Of a DNA stretch of 26,332 nucleotides, positions 1 through 7,537 are shown in pieces. The stretch's first letter is position 1. The number at the start of each line of letters is the position of its first letter. The notes under the pieces were generated by a model that did not search any database, had not been told where the DNA came from, and saw only the letters and a program-made list of their open reading frames with translations. A program made the translations under genes and the position numbers. This DNA comes from an uncultured Porphyromonadaceae bacterium (GTDB lineage: Bacteria > Bacteroidota > Bacteroidia > Bacteroidales > Muribaculaceae). Location: contig URII01000035.1 of assembly GCA_900547825.1 (NCBI GenBank), positions 1 through 26,332 of the forward strand, in the 5' to 3' direction.

Positions 1-768
1 TCGCTTTACAGCGGCTTCGAAAACATGCTCGGTATCTACGGCTTCACCATACAGCTCTACTGCGACTTTTCAGGCTACAGCGACATAGCCATAGGCCTGG
101 CTTTGCTCATGGGCTACAGATTTCTCGACAACTTCCGCGCCCCCTTCAAATCGCAGAATCCCACTGAATTCTGGCGCCGGTGGCATATATCGCTGTCATT
201 CTGGCTGCGCGACTATCTCTACATACCCTTGGGAGGTAACCGATGCGGCAAGACACGCCGCAACGCCAACCTCATGTCCACAATGGTGATCGGCGGCCTG
301 TGGCACGGGGCCTCATGGATGTATCTCCTGTGGGGTGCCATACACGGCTTCTATCTTGTAGTCCATAAAGAGCTTAAACGCATACTGCCTTCGTTGCCCG
401 ACGAAAAGAAAGGACAATGGTGGAGAGTCGCCGCCAACATGTTCGTTACATTCAACCTTATGGCCCTTGCATTTGTTTTCTTTAGAGCACGCTCACTTGA
501 GGATGTACAGGCCATGGGACACCAGATAGTCAATGACTTTCACCTGTCTGTTGCGCCCCAGTTCGTCGAAGGCTATCTTTTCATAGTGCTGGCCATGCTT
601 CTCGGCTATTTCATGCATCTTGCCCCGTCGTCATGGTCCGTAGCTGTGAAAAGACAAATGGAAAAGCTTCATCCCGTCGTATTGGCCCTCATACTGGCCG
701 CCGTCATACTTCTTGTGATCCAAGTGCGCCAAAGTGAAATAGTACCGTTCATCTATCTCCAATACTGA
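1..768 (+). CDS. MBOAT family O-acyltransferase (AlgI/DltB-like), 5' truncated by window edge
   Basis: This is the C-terminal part of a multi-pass inner-membrane acyltransferase of the MBOAT family, which moves acyl (usually acetyl) groups across the membrane to extracytoplasmic polysaccharide or similar acceptors. The frame is open from base 1, so the true start lies upstream and 255 residues are visible. The segment LYCDFSGYSDIAIG, the block EFWRRWHISLSFWLRDYLYIPLGG and the later GGLWHGASWMYLLWGAIHG are AlgI hallmarks. They carry the two conserved histidines, at about residues 62 and 102 of the visible part. Hydrophobic helices follow to the end. Only 7 bases separate it from the DUF389 gene, so they are probably cotranscribed. 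No AlgJ/AlgX-like SGNH partner is seen downstream. The acyl acceptor cannot be read from this fragment. Confidence 0.93.
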   Translation, partial: SLYSGFENMLGIYGFTIQLYCDFSGYSDIAIGLALLMGYRFLDNFRAPFKSQNPTEFWRRWHISLSFWLRDYLYIPLGGNRCGKTRRNANLMSTMVIGGLWHGASWMYLLWGAIHGFYLVVHKELKRILPSLPDEKKGQWWRVAANMFVTFNLMALAFVFFRARSLEDVQAMGHQIVNDFHLSVAPQFVEGYLFIVLAMLLGYFMHLAPSSWSVAVKRQMEKLHPVVLALILAAVILLVIQVRQSEIVPFIYLQY

Positions 769-775
769 CGTCATC

Positions 776-2221
776 ATGGAGCAGCAAGCCATCCCCCCGT
801 CGCCGCAGCCCAAAAAGAGCTTTCGGGTACGACTGAAAGAGTCGGCCATTGATCTGAAATCCTATTTCAACCTGTCGGCCGACCTGGAGCCGCAAGCTGA
901 TGCAGAGCAGTCCATCCGCTCCGGCATATCCTTCAAGGGGAGCCAGCTGCTGGTGCTCATATTTGCGATATTCATAGCTTCATTGGGCCTTAACACCGAC
1001 AGTGTTCCGGTAGTGATAGGCGCCATGCTCATATCACCGCTAATGGGACCTATAATCGGCATGGGCCTCGCCATAGGCATAGAGGACTATTCGCTGCTAA
1101 AACGCGGTCTAAAGAATATAACAATGGCCGTGCTCGGTTCCGTACTCGCATCGGCTGTATATTTTCTCATATCGCCCCAATACGAAGGGTCAAGCCAGCT
1201 GCTCGCCCGCACATCCCCCTCAATCTACGATGTCCTGATAGCCCTGTTCGGCGGTGGCGCAGGCATTATAAGCATCGCATGCAAAAACAAAGGGCAGGTA
1301 ATGCCTGGCGTTGCCATAGCAACAAGCCTCATGCCCCCTCTGTGCACAGCCGGTTACGGACTGGCCACGCTCCAGGCCAAATTCTTCTTCGGCGCCCTCT
1401 ATCTGTTCACCACCAACACCGTATTCATTCTTTTCGCCACATGGATAGGCGTAAAACTGCTTGGATATAAGCGTGTGGTGTTCTCCAACCCCCGGCGTCA
1501 CCGGAGCGTGCAGGTACTGGTTTATTCGGTGGTGGCCCTTACTGTGGCCTTGAGCATATACCTCACCATCGGCATGATCCGCACAAGCATTTTCATGGCC
1601 AAAGCCGACGAATTCGTGCAGAATGAGATGGTGTTCCCAAACACACAGGTACTCAATCACTCTGAAACCATGGTGCGCGGACAAGGCACCATCAACGTCA
1701 CCCTCATTGGCGAGGCCCTCCCCAAGGACTCCCTGCAGCTCGCTATGCTCAACAAGCTCGACTCCGTAGGCCTCGGAGGCACAAAGCTCAACATCAAGCA
1801 GGGATTTTCAATGGATAGCCGTAACGATGACCTGAGTGAAGCCATGAGGGATGATAAATTTTTCGCGCTCATGCAGCAACAGCTTGTACGGCGGCAACAG
1901 GAAATTGATTCGCTCAAAGGAATTGTCGATAACGAACGCTCCATTCAGGCTGAAAGCCGGGCTATGGCCTCGGAAATCAAAGTGCTATTTCCGGGCGTCA
2001 AGGATATAGCCCTCACCCATTCCTTCGCCACCAACACCCTGACCGGACAATCCGACACCATAAATCTCCTTATGGTCAATTCACCGCAGGGACTCAACGC
2101 CTCCATGCGCCAGCGGCTCACGGAATATGCCCGCATCAGGCTCAACCGCCATCAGCTGCGGCTGCTCGTAAATCCTCCGTCATTCCCGTGGCCCCAACAG
2201 CCTGACAATAAAAAACAATAA
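776..2221 (+). CDS. DUF389 / TIGR00341 family integral membrane protein
   Basis: A 481-residue membrane protein of the DUF389 family, whose function is not established. Residues 1-45 are soluble. About residues 55-265 hold several hydrophobic helices with the family signature GLNTDSVPVVIGAMLISPLM and later GVAIATSLMPPLCTAGYGLA. The rest, about 270-481, is a soluble domain with a charged helical stretch (about 355-400) followed by an alpha/beta-looking tail. The ATG at 776 is 7 bases after the MBOAT stop, and the esterase gene begins 32 bases after this gene ends, so the three look like one transcription unit. The length is usual for Bacteroidetes members. No catalytic motif is recognisable, and a transport role would be a guess. 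Confidence 0.88.
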   Translation: MEQQAIPPSPQPKKSFRVRLKESAIDLKSYFNLSADLEPQADAEQSIRSGISFKGSQLLVLIFAIFIASLGLNTDSVPVVIGAMLISPLMGPIIGMGLAIGIEDYSLLKRGLKNITMAVLGSVLASAVYFLISPQYEGSSQLLARTSPSIYDVLIALFGGGAGIISIACKNKGQVMPGVAIATSLMPPLCTAGYGLATLQAKFFFGALYLFTTNTVFILFATWIGVKLLGYKRVVFSNPRRHRSVQVLVYSVVALTVALSIYLTIGMIRTSIFMAKADEFVQNEMVFPNTQVLNHSETMVRGQGTINVTLIGEALPKDSLQLAMLNKLDSVGLGGTKLNIKQGFSMDSRNDDLSEAMRDDKFFALMQQQLVRRQQEIDSLKGIVDNERSIQAESRAMASEIKVLFPGVKDIALTHSFATNTLTGQSDTINLLMVNSPQGLNASMRQRLTEYARIRLNRHQLRLLVNPPSFPWPQQPDNKKQ

Positions 2222-2253
2222 CACCTATCCATCTTATTATCACATCTTGAACC

Positions 2254-3240
2254 ATGAAAAAATCTGTCTTGCATCAAATTCTCGTCGTTACAGCCGGAGC
2301 AGCCCTCATCTCATCGGCCTCATGTTCCGGAAAACCTGCGGCTACATCATCCATGCCCGAACCGGCTGACTCGCCCGCCCTGCAAAATGCCTCATCCGGG
2401 GCGATCGACCGCCTTTACGTGTGGTCTCCCGAACTGGGCGACACCGTAACCGTCGACGTATGGCTCCCCGACGGATATGAAGCCGACAACAGCCGTCGTT
2501 ATCCCGTCATATACATGCACGACGGACAGAACCTCTTCGACGCCTCCACCACATGGAACCACCAGTCGTGGGATATGGACTCCGTTACCGGCGCCCTCAT
2601 AGCTCAGGGAAAAATAGAAGCCCCTGTAATAGTAGGTATCCACAGTGTGTCTGAATCCCGTATCGGCGATCTTATGCCGGAAGATGCAATCAACTATCTT
2701 GACGATGAATCCGACACTCTGAAAACAAATTTCACAAAAAGATCTTCCCGCCCCATACGCGGCAACGCCTATGCCCGGTTTATTGCCACTACGCTCAAAC
2801 AGGGCATTGACACCCTATACCGCACACTCCCCGACCGCGCCCACACTTCCGTAATGGGCTCAAGCATGGGTGGACTTATGTCGCTCTACGCCATGTGCGA
2901 ATATCCCGACGTGTTCGGCAACGCGGCATGCCTCTCGACCCATTGGGTAGGAGTGACCGACGGAAATCCGGCTTTTGCCGAGGCCATGGAAAAATACACC
3001 GCCGCCAAACTCCCCGACCCGGCCAGCCACCGCCTCTATCTTGACCGCGGCACCACTACCATCGACTCGCTGTATGGCCCCGCGCAAAGCCGTATGATAG
3101 CCCTTGTCAGGTCACGAGGCTATGAGATGGGCGCCACACTCGACACTCTCACCGCCGATGGAGCGCCGCATGAGGAACGCGCCTGGAATGCCCGTGTACA
3201 CCGCCCGCTGACATTCCTTTTAGGCACATCTCCCCGCTGA
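2254..3240 (+). CDS. Alpha/beta-hydrolase esterase lipoprotein (putative esterase, PF00756-like)
   Basis: A 328-residue secreted hydrolase. The N-terminus has a basic start, a hydrophobic core and Cys24 in the stretch ISSASC, a relaxed lipobox, so it is probably a lipoprotein. A Ser/Ala/Pro-rich linker follows to about residue 50. The hydrolase domain has YPVIYMHDGQNLFD (about 83-96), the nucleophile elbow GSSMG with Ser204, a likely acid Asp264 in LYLDRG, and a likely catalytic His306 in DGAPHEE. This arrangement fits the esterase-D/enterochelin-esterase-like family (PF00756). Bacteroidetes members act on varied esters, including acetylated or feruloylated glycans and siderophores, and the substrate cannot be read here. 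It sits downstream of an O-acyltransferase, so a role in removing acyl groups is possible but unproven. Confidence 0.87.
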   Translation: MKKSVLHQILVVTAGAALISSASCSGKPAATSSMPEPADSPALQNASSGAIDRLYVWSPELGDTVTVDVWLPDGYEADNSRRYPVIYMHDGQNLFDASTTWNHQSWDMDSVTGALIAQGKIEAPVIVGIHSVSESRIGDLMPEDAINYLDDESDTLKTNFTKRSSRPIRGNAYARFIATTLKQGIDTLYRTLPDRAHTSVMGSSMGGLMSLYAMCEYPDVFGNAACLSTHWVGVTDGNPAFAEAMEKYTAAKLPDPASHRLYLDRGTTTIDSLYGPAQSRMIALVRSRGYEMGATLDTLTADGAPHEERAWNARVHRPLTFLLGTSPR

Positions 3241-3264
3241 TCCGCCATCAACACCCCAACATCA

Positions 3265-3305
3265 CGCCGGAGCTCAGGAAACACGGATTATCCTGCGCCC
3301 CGGCG
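3265..3305. terminator. Interrupted palindrome between convergent genes, possible bidirectional terminator
   Basis: CGCCGG (3265-3270) pairs with CCGGCG (3300-3305), and CAGG (3275-3278) with CCTG (3292-3295), leaving symmetric 4-base internal loops. It lies where the esterase and kup genes converge and overlaps the last codons of kup. There is no U-tract on either strand, so the terminator role is weakly supported. Confidence 0.3.
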
Positions 3306-5232
3306 ATGTATTTATGATAAGCGGCACCGTTTCATAAGTAACCACACTCGTGTCAAGCCCGAATGCCGCCTGATCCGAAATGCCGAGACGCCTCAAAACG
3401 GCATGGAGACGCATCAGCATGGCCACACCACCAGGACAATTGCTCGACACGGAAAAGATACGGTGCAGAATTATAAACCGGAAGTCACCAGGAATGCCAT
3501 ACTTGCGCAGAGAAGGATAAGAACTTGTAAGATCAAGATCTCCCGCCGCCACAAGATCCTCCACCACCTGACGCAGATACACGCTTATCTTAGGTTCCAC
3601 CCTGAAGCCGAACCGCATTCTTACCAGATATATTGTCTCCGGCTCAAGAATCTCCACCGAATAGCTGAGCGTATCCGGGTCATCGGCATTCTCTATGTGC
3701 ACAAACCAGTAATGATCGGCACGTTTGGGCTGTTTGTTCACAATGGAATATATCAGTTTGGTTTCTATCAGCCTCTGATCAGGCGAACGGCTGAGATAAA
3801 CAAGGTTGGACGCATACTTGGGAATTGAACTATCCTCCTTTATTCCGGAAATCAGGCTGACACATCCGGCCAGCTGACGATATTCGATAAATCCGGCACG
3901 GGCACGTGTGGCATTGCGCCATATCACCATAACCGCCGCTACAACACCCGCTATAAGCATACTGAACCACCCGCCATGAGTGAATTTGAACAGATTGGCA
4001 ACAAAAAACAGCCCCTCCGTAGTGGCAAAGAACACGAGAAACAATGCGCATAGAAAACGCCCTGTTCCGCAACTTCTGAGCCAGAAAGTCAGCAGCACGG
4101 TAGTCATGAGCATAGTCACCGTTATGGCAAGCCCATACGCGGCTTCCATATGGGCGGAATCACGAAACAGAATCACCGTGACAAGGCAACCGGCAAGAAG
4201 AGCCCAGTTAATGGCCGGAATATATAGCTGTCCTTTCTCTGCCGACGGATATTTGATCTTGAGCTTTGGCCAAAAATCAAGATTCACAGCCTCTGAAAAA
4301 ATCGTGAATGAGCCGCTAAGCAATGCCTGACTCGCTATAATGGCAGCTCCCGTGGCCATTACCACAGCTACTACCATAACACTCTGCGGCACCACAGCAT
4401 AAAACGGATTCACCCCCTGAACCGCCTGCCCGGCATTGGCTATCAGCCATGCGCCTTGCCCGAGATAGTTCAGTATCAGCATTATCTTTACAAAAATCCA
4501 GCTGACTGTGATATTTTTGCGGCCGCAATGTCCCAGATCCGAATACAGAGCCTCCGCACCTGTAGTGCAGAGAAACACAGCCCCGAGAATCAGGAACCAT
4601 CCGGGATAACTGATCAGAAGCCGTATAGCACACCACGGATTAAAAGCTTTCAATATAGCTGGGAAGTCAGGTATATGCGTTATGCCCGCCACCCCCAGCG
4701 CGAGGAACCATACAAGCATGAACGGCCCGAAAAAACGCCCGATCTTGCCTGTGCCTGCCTGCTGCATAAGAAATATCAGCACTATTATGGCCACCACAAT
4801 CGGGATTACCGGAACTTCCGGAGCCACAATCCTTAGCCCCTCTATAGCCGACGTCACAGTTATGGCCGGAGTTATCACCCCATCGGCTATAAGCGCGGCA
4901 GCCCCTATGGCACCTACGATATAAAGCCACCGCCGCGGCACCTTGCGCAACAATGCAAACAGAGCGAGAATACCACCCTCGCCACGGTTGTCGGCACGCA
5001 AGGCCAGAAGCACATACTTCACCGTGGTTTGCAGCGTTAGAGTCCATATCACACACGAAACGGCACCTGCTATATAATCCTCGTCAAAATGCGGGTTCAC
5101 ACCCGTTATGGCTTTCATTACATACAAGGGCGACGTGCCTATGTCACCGAACACAATGCCCATCGTCACTATAAGTCCGGTCAGAGTCAGCCGTTTCAGT
5201 GACGACTGATGTGATGAATCATTCTGTGCCAT
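3274..5232 (-). CDS. kup: Kup-family low-affinity potassium uptake transporter
   Basis: A 652-residue potassium/proton symporter of the KUP/HAK/KT family in the inner membrane. The N-terminal signature GDIGTSPLYVMK is at residues 29-40, and about twelve hydrophobic helices follow to about residue 455. Conserved loops such as DNRGEGGILALFALL and the GAEALYSDLGHCG block are present. The C-terminal 180 or so residues form the usual cytoplasmic domain. The length is normal (family about 620-650). The ATG at 5232 is the first Met before the signature. It lies only 5 bases beyond a perfect 19-bp inverted repeat, which is likely to matter for expression. The gene is in the same direction as the DUF3857 pair upstream but separated from it by 90 bases with two hairpins, so it is probably a separate or conditionally cotranscribed unit. 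Confidence 0.97.
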   Translation of the reverse strand: MAQNDSSHQSSLKRLTLTGLIVTMGIVFGDIGTSPLYVMKAITGVNPHFDEDYIAGAVSCVIWTLTLQTTVKYVLLALRADNRGEGGILALFALLRKVPRRWLYIVGAIGAAALIADGVITPAITVTSAIEGLRIVAPEVPVIPIVVAIIVLIFLMQQAGTGKIGRFFGPFMLVWFLALGVAGITHIPDFPAILKAFNPWCAIRLLISYPGWFLILGAVFLCTTGAEALYSDLGHCGRKNITVSWIFVKIMLILNYLGQGAWLIANAGQAVQGVNPFYAVVPQSVMVVAVVMATGAAIIASQALLSGSFTIFSEAVNLDFWPKLKIKYPSAEKGQLYIPAINWALLAGCLVTVILFRDSAHMEAAYGLAITVTMLMTTVLLTFWLRSCGTGRFLCALFLVFFATTEGLFFVANLFKFTHGGWFSMLIAGVVAAVMVIWRNATRARAGFIEYRQLAGCVSLISGIKEDSSIPKYASNLVYLSRSPDQRLIETKLIYSIVNKQPKRADHYWFVHIENADDPDTLSYSVEILEPETIYLVRMRFGFRVEPKISVYLRQVVEDLVAAGDLDLTSSYPSLRKYGIPGDFRFIILHRIFSVSSNCPGGVAMLMRLHAVLRRLGISDQAAFGLDTSVVTYETVPLIINTSPGRRIIRVS

Positions 5233-5237
5233 ATACT

Positions 5238-5284
5238 GAAGTTGTTACTTATAGGTTAACAGAGTACCTATAAGTAACAACTTC
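5238..5284. promoter_or_regulatory. Perfect 19-bp inverted repeat with 9-base spacer just before the kup start
   Basis: GAAGTTGTTACTTATAGGT at 5238-5256 is the exact reverse complement of 5266-5284, with spacer TAACAGAGT. In a transcript entering kup it would form a 19-bp stem ending 5 bases before the AUG. It could be an operator, a translation-blocking hairpin or a terminator. The lack of a U-run and the position over the initiation region favour a regulatory role. Confidence 0.8.
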
Positions 5285-5286
5285 CT

Positions 5287-5316
5287 ATGCCCTGCGGTTT
5301 CCCGCCATTTGAGGCA
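5287..5316 (-). terminator. Hairpin after the DUF3857 gene, possible terminator
   Basis: ATGCC (5287-5291) pairs with GGCAT (5312-5316), and inside it GCGG (5294-5297) pairs with CCGC (5302-5305). It starts 6 bases after the stop of the upstream minus-strand gene. There is no U-tract, so confidence is modest. Confidence 0.38.
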
Positions 5317-5322
5317 TATTAT

Positions 5323-7509
5323 TTATTTCTCAAGTAGCACAGTCTTCGATTCCCAGGCCTTGGCAGCATCCAGAACCTTCATAAGTTCCGGCCATTGGGC
5401 GGCAGGAAGTATCTTATGGTTATATCGTTTGAGTATGTCCACTTTCAGAACTCCGGCATCCTCCCGGGCAGTGACACGGAAAAGTCCCGCGTCATTACCC
5501 ACGGATTCATTTAGCGCCGCAAGGGTTTTGGGGCTCACACGGTAACCGGCCGGAAGTTCCACGCTTATAACCGTATTGTACTCCCGTGGCGAGCGCATGT
5601 ACACATCGTCCTGACGTACCCTGTCAGTCTCCAGCAGCTGTATCTGGTCATTCAGCAGTTTCCCTACCGACAACACCATATTTCGCCCGGCTCGCTTCAC
5701 CAATCCGTCCATAGTATATGAAACCTCATATGTAAGGTCGGGCTTGGCGGGATCTATGCCGATATTGATTATTCTTCCCTCTCCAAACGATGCAGGCGCC
5801 TTGCCATGATAGTCCTTGACCTCATCCTTGAATTTCTCAATCTGCTTACGGCGTGCGTCAGCAAACAGCTCCTCCAGTTCAGCCATCCGTTTCTTGTTGA
5901 ACTTGTAATTTACCTTAAGGCCGTCACGGTTCAGGAAATCCTTGTAGCCGTTGAGTATGTCCTCATAAGTAAGGATTGACTGTGCGTGAAATTTTGTAGT
6001 GCCAGTGTTCGACTCAGTGCGCTTTATATCAAGCATGTTGCCGTCTATGCGTGCGCTTACCGACGACACACTGCGGTTATCGGCCGCCACACTTCCAGGA
6101 AGGCGGAAATACACCGAATCAGCTTCAGGGTGTTTTTTACGTTCCTTATGCGGTCGCCACGCCTGTGCCTTGCGCCACTGCACGAGCGGAGGGATCTCAT
6201 TTGGAGCAAACACACCCTCCCAGGGCACATAATAGCGGTCAGTCCCTTCCGGATGCACATACCAAAGGGCGTTGTAGTTGTATATCAGCGAATCGAGCGG
6301 CTGATATTCCTCCGAGGTCGACATACCGCGCTCCAATCTGATCTTGCGCTTGTCCATGAATTTCCACATCTCCTGAAGCCCTTGCTCCGAAGGATCCCAG
6401 TTATTTCCGAGACTGATATAAATCCCGAGGTTATAATAATAGTCCGTAAGATCCGTCACAGAGTATTTACCCTCCTTGTATAGCTTTTCAAGCCCCTTGA
6501 TTATATCACCCCCTTTTTCCAGGCCATTCTTGGTCACAAACCAGTCCCCCTCGTTTTTCATTCCCATGAACGGGCTGTCCCAGCGGTCCTCTTTGATCAG
6601 CCTCACATCAGGATTTGACTGCACTCCGTCCTTACGGGCACTCGGAGGAGTGTATTGATCCGAACGGCGGTTGAAAATGCTCATCTTTATCAGAGGCGAC
6701 TGCTGCACCGGATTATACCACAACCGCGGTTCCTTGCCCGAAATATCCTCGGCCACGAGGTCAAGCACATAATTTTTATCCTCATCGCGGCTTATTTTGA
6801 AATCAGGGGCTCCGTTGAGCGTGCGGTACTGCGTTGTGAGGTTATCATCCACCACACAATGGATTGAATAGTTCAGAATCGGATAGTCATCTTTCAGATA
6901 AAATTCCATAGGGTCAAGATGGCGGTTCTGTAGCTTTGTCTCGGTGTAGAAAAACACATCTATATTATCGCCGGCCTCAAGCCCCGGAATGGCAAGCTTA
7001 CGGCGCTGCTTATCCCCTTTCTTGCCCTCGGTCACCTCTATGTAGTCGTCAGTGTTCACATCCACAATCCGGCCATCGGGCTTTATCACCCTCACCCCCA
7101 TCACCTGTGAATTTTTTTCATAGCCGTCGTAGAATTTCTGTTTTGACTTGGTGGCAAAATCAAACTCCGAATACTTTTCTATGGCAGCCTTGTCAGCCAC
7201 ATGTATAAGCATCCGCTCCAGAATACTACCCTCTATACGGGCCTTACGCGAAAATGCCAGAAAAGAACCGGGCATCAGCCCGAAGCCGGTTTTCTTACGG
7301 GCATTTATGTCATGATACACAGCTATCATCACAGCCGATTCATTCTTATACTTCTCCGGGATATCCCTCACTTCAAACGCCGGAAGATCCATACCGTAGA
7401 CCTCCGCCTTAACTTTCTCGGCGAACTTACGGTACTTTTCCGTTTCGTCAGCCTTCTGCTGAAGTACACCTATAACCACGGCCAACACCGCGAGAATCAA
7501 TTTTTTCAT
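5323..7509 (-). CDS. DUF3857 domain protein, apparently without a transglutaminase triad
   Basis: A 728-residue exported protein. The N-terminus MKKLILAVLAVVIGVL is signal-peptide-like, without a clear AxA cleavage motif. About residues 60-270 match the DUF3857 type of beta-rich domain that precedes transglutaminase-like domains, including KPDGRIVDVNTDDYIEV, IPGLEAGDNIDVFFYTET and the later LWYNPVQQSPLI. The centre, about 330-560, is charged and helical, and I find no Gly-Asp-Cys motif with following His and Asp. The C-terminus is again beta-rich (LTYEVSYTMDGLVKRAG; VISVELPAGYRVSPKTL), like the trailing domain of the neighbouring paralogue. It is 28 bases downstream of that paralogue and surely cotranscribed. 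Its function is unknown; by location it is a periplasmic or envelope protein. Confidence 0.85.
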   Translation of the reverse strand: MKKLILAVLAVVIGVLQQKADETEKYRKFAEKVKAEVYGMDLPAFEVRDIPEKYKNESAVMIAVYHDINARKKTGFGLMPGSFLAFSRKARIEGSILERMLIHVADKAAIEKYSEFDFATKSKQKFYDGYEKNSQVMGVRVIKPDGRIVDVNTDDYIEVTEGKKGDKQRRKLAIPGLEAGDNIDVFFYTETKLQNRHLDPMEFYLKDDYPILNYSIHCVVDDNLTTQYRTLNGAPDFKISRDEDKNYVLDLVAEDISGKEPRLWYNPVQQSPLIKMSIFNRRSDQYTPPSARKDGVQSNPDVRLIKEDRWDSPFMGMKNEGDWFVTKNGLEKGGDIIKGLEKLYKEGKYSVTDLTDYYYNLGIYISLGNNWDPSEQGLQEMWKFMDKRKIRLERGMSTSEEYQPLDSLIYNYNALWYVHPEGTDRYYVPWEGVFAPNEIPPLVQWRKAQAWRPHKERKKHPEADSVYFRLPGSVAADNRSVSSVSARIDGNMLDIKRTESNTGTTKFHAQSILTYEDILNGYKDFLNRDGLKVNYKFNKKRMAELEELFADARRKQIEKFKDEVKDYHGKAPASFGEGRIINIGIDPAKPDLTYEVSYTMDGLVKRAGRNMVLSVGKLLNDQIQLLETDRVRQDDVYMRSPREYNTVISVELPAGYRVSPKTLAALNESVGNDAGLFRVTAREDAGVLKVDILKRYNHKILPAAQWPELMKVLDAAKAWESKTVLLEK

Positions 7510-7537
7510 ATCGGATTTAATCTGTTTTATGTTATAT

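Noticed and set aside
1220..1684. Minus-strand open frame of about 150 codons within the DUF389 gene
   Set aside because: It is a shadow of a well-supported membrane protein, with His/Gly-rich composition and no motif.
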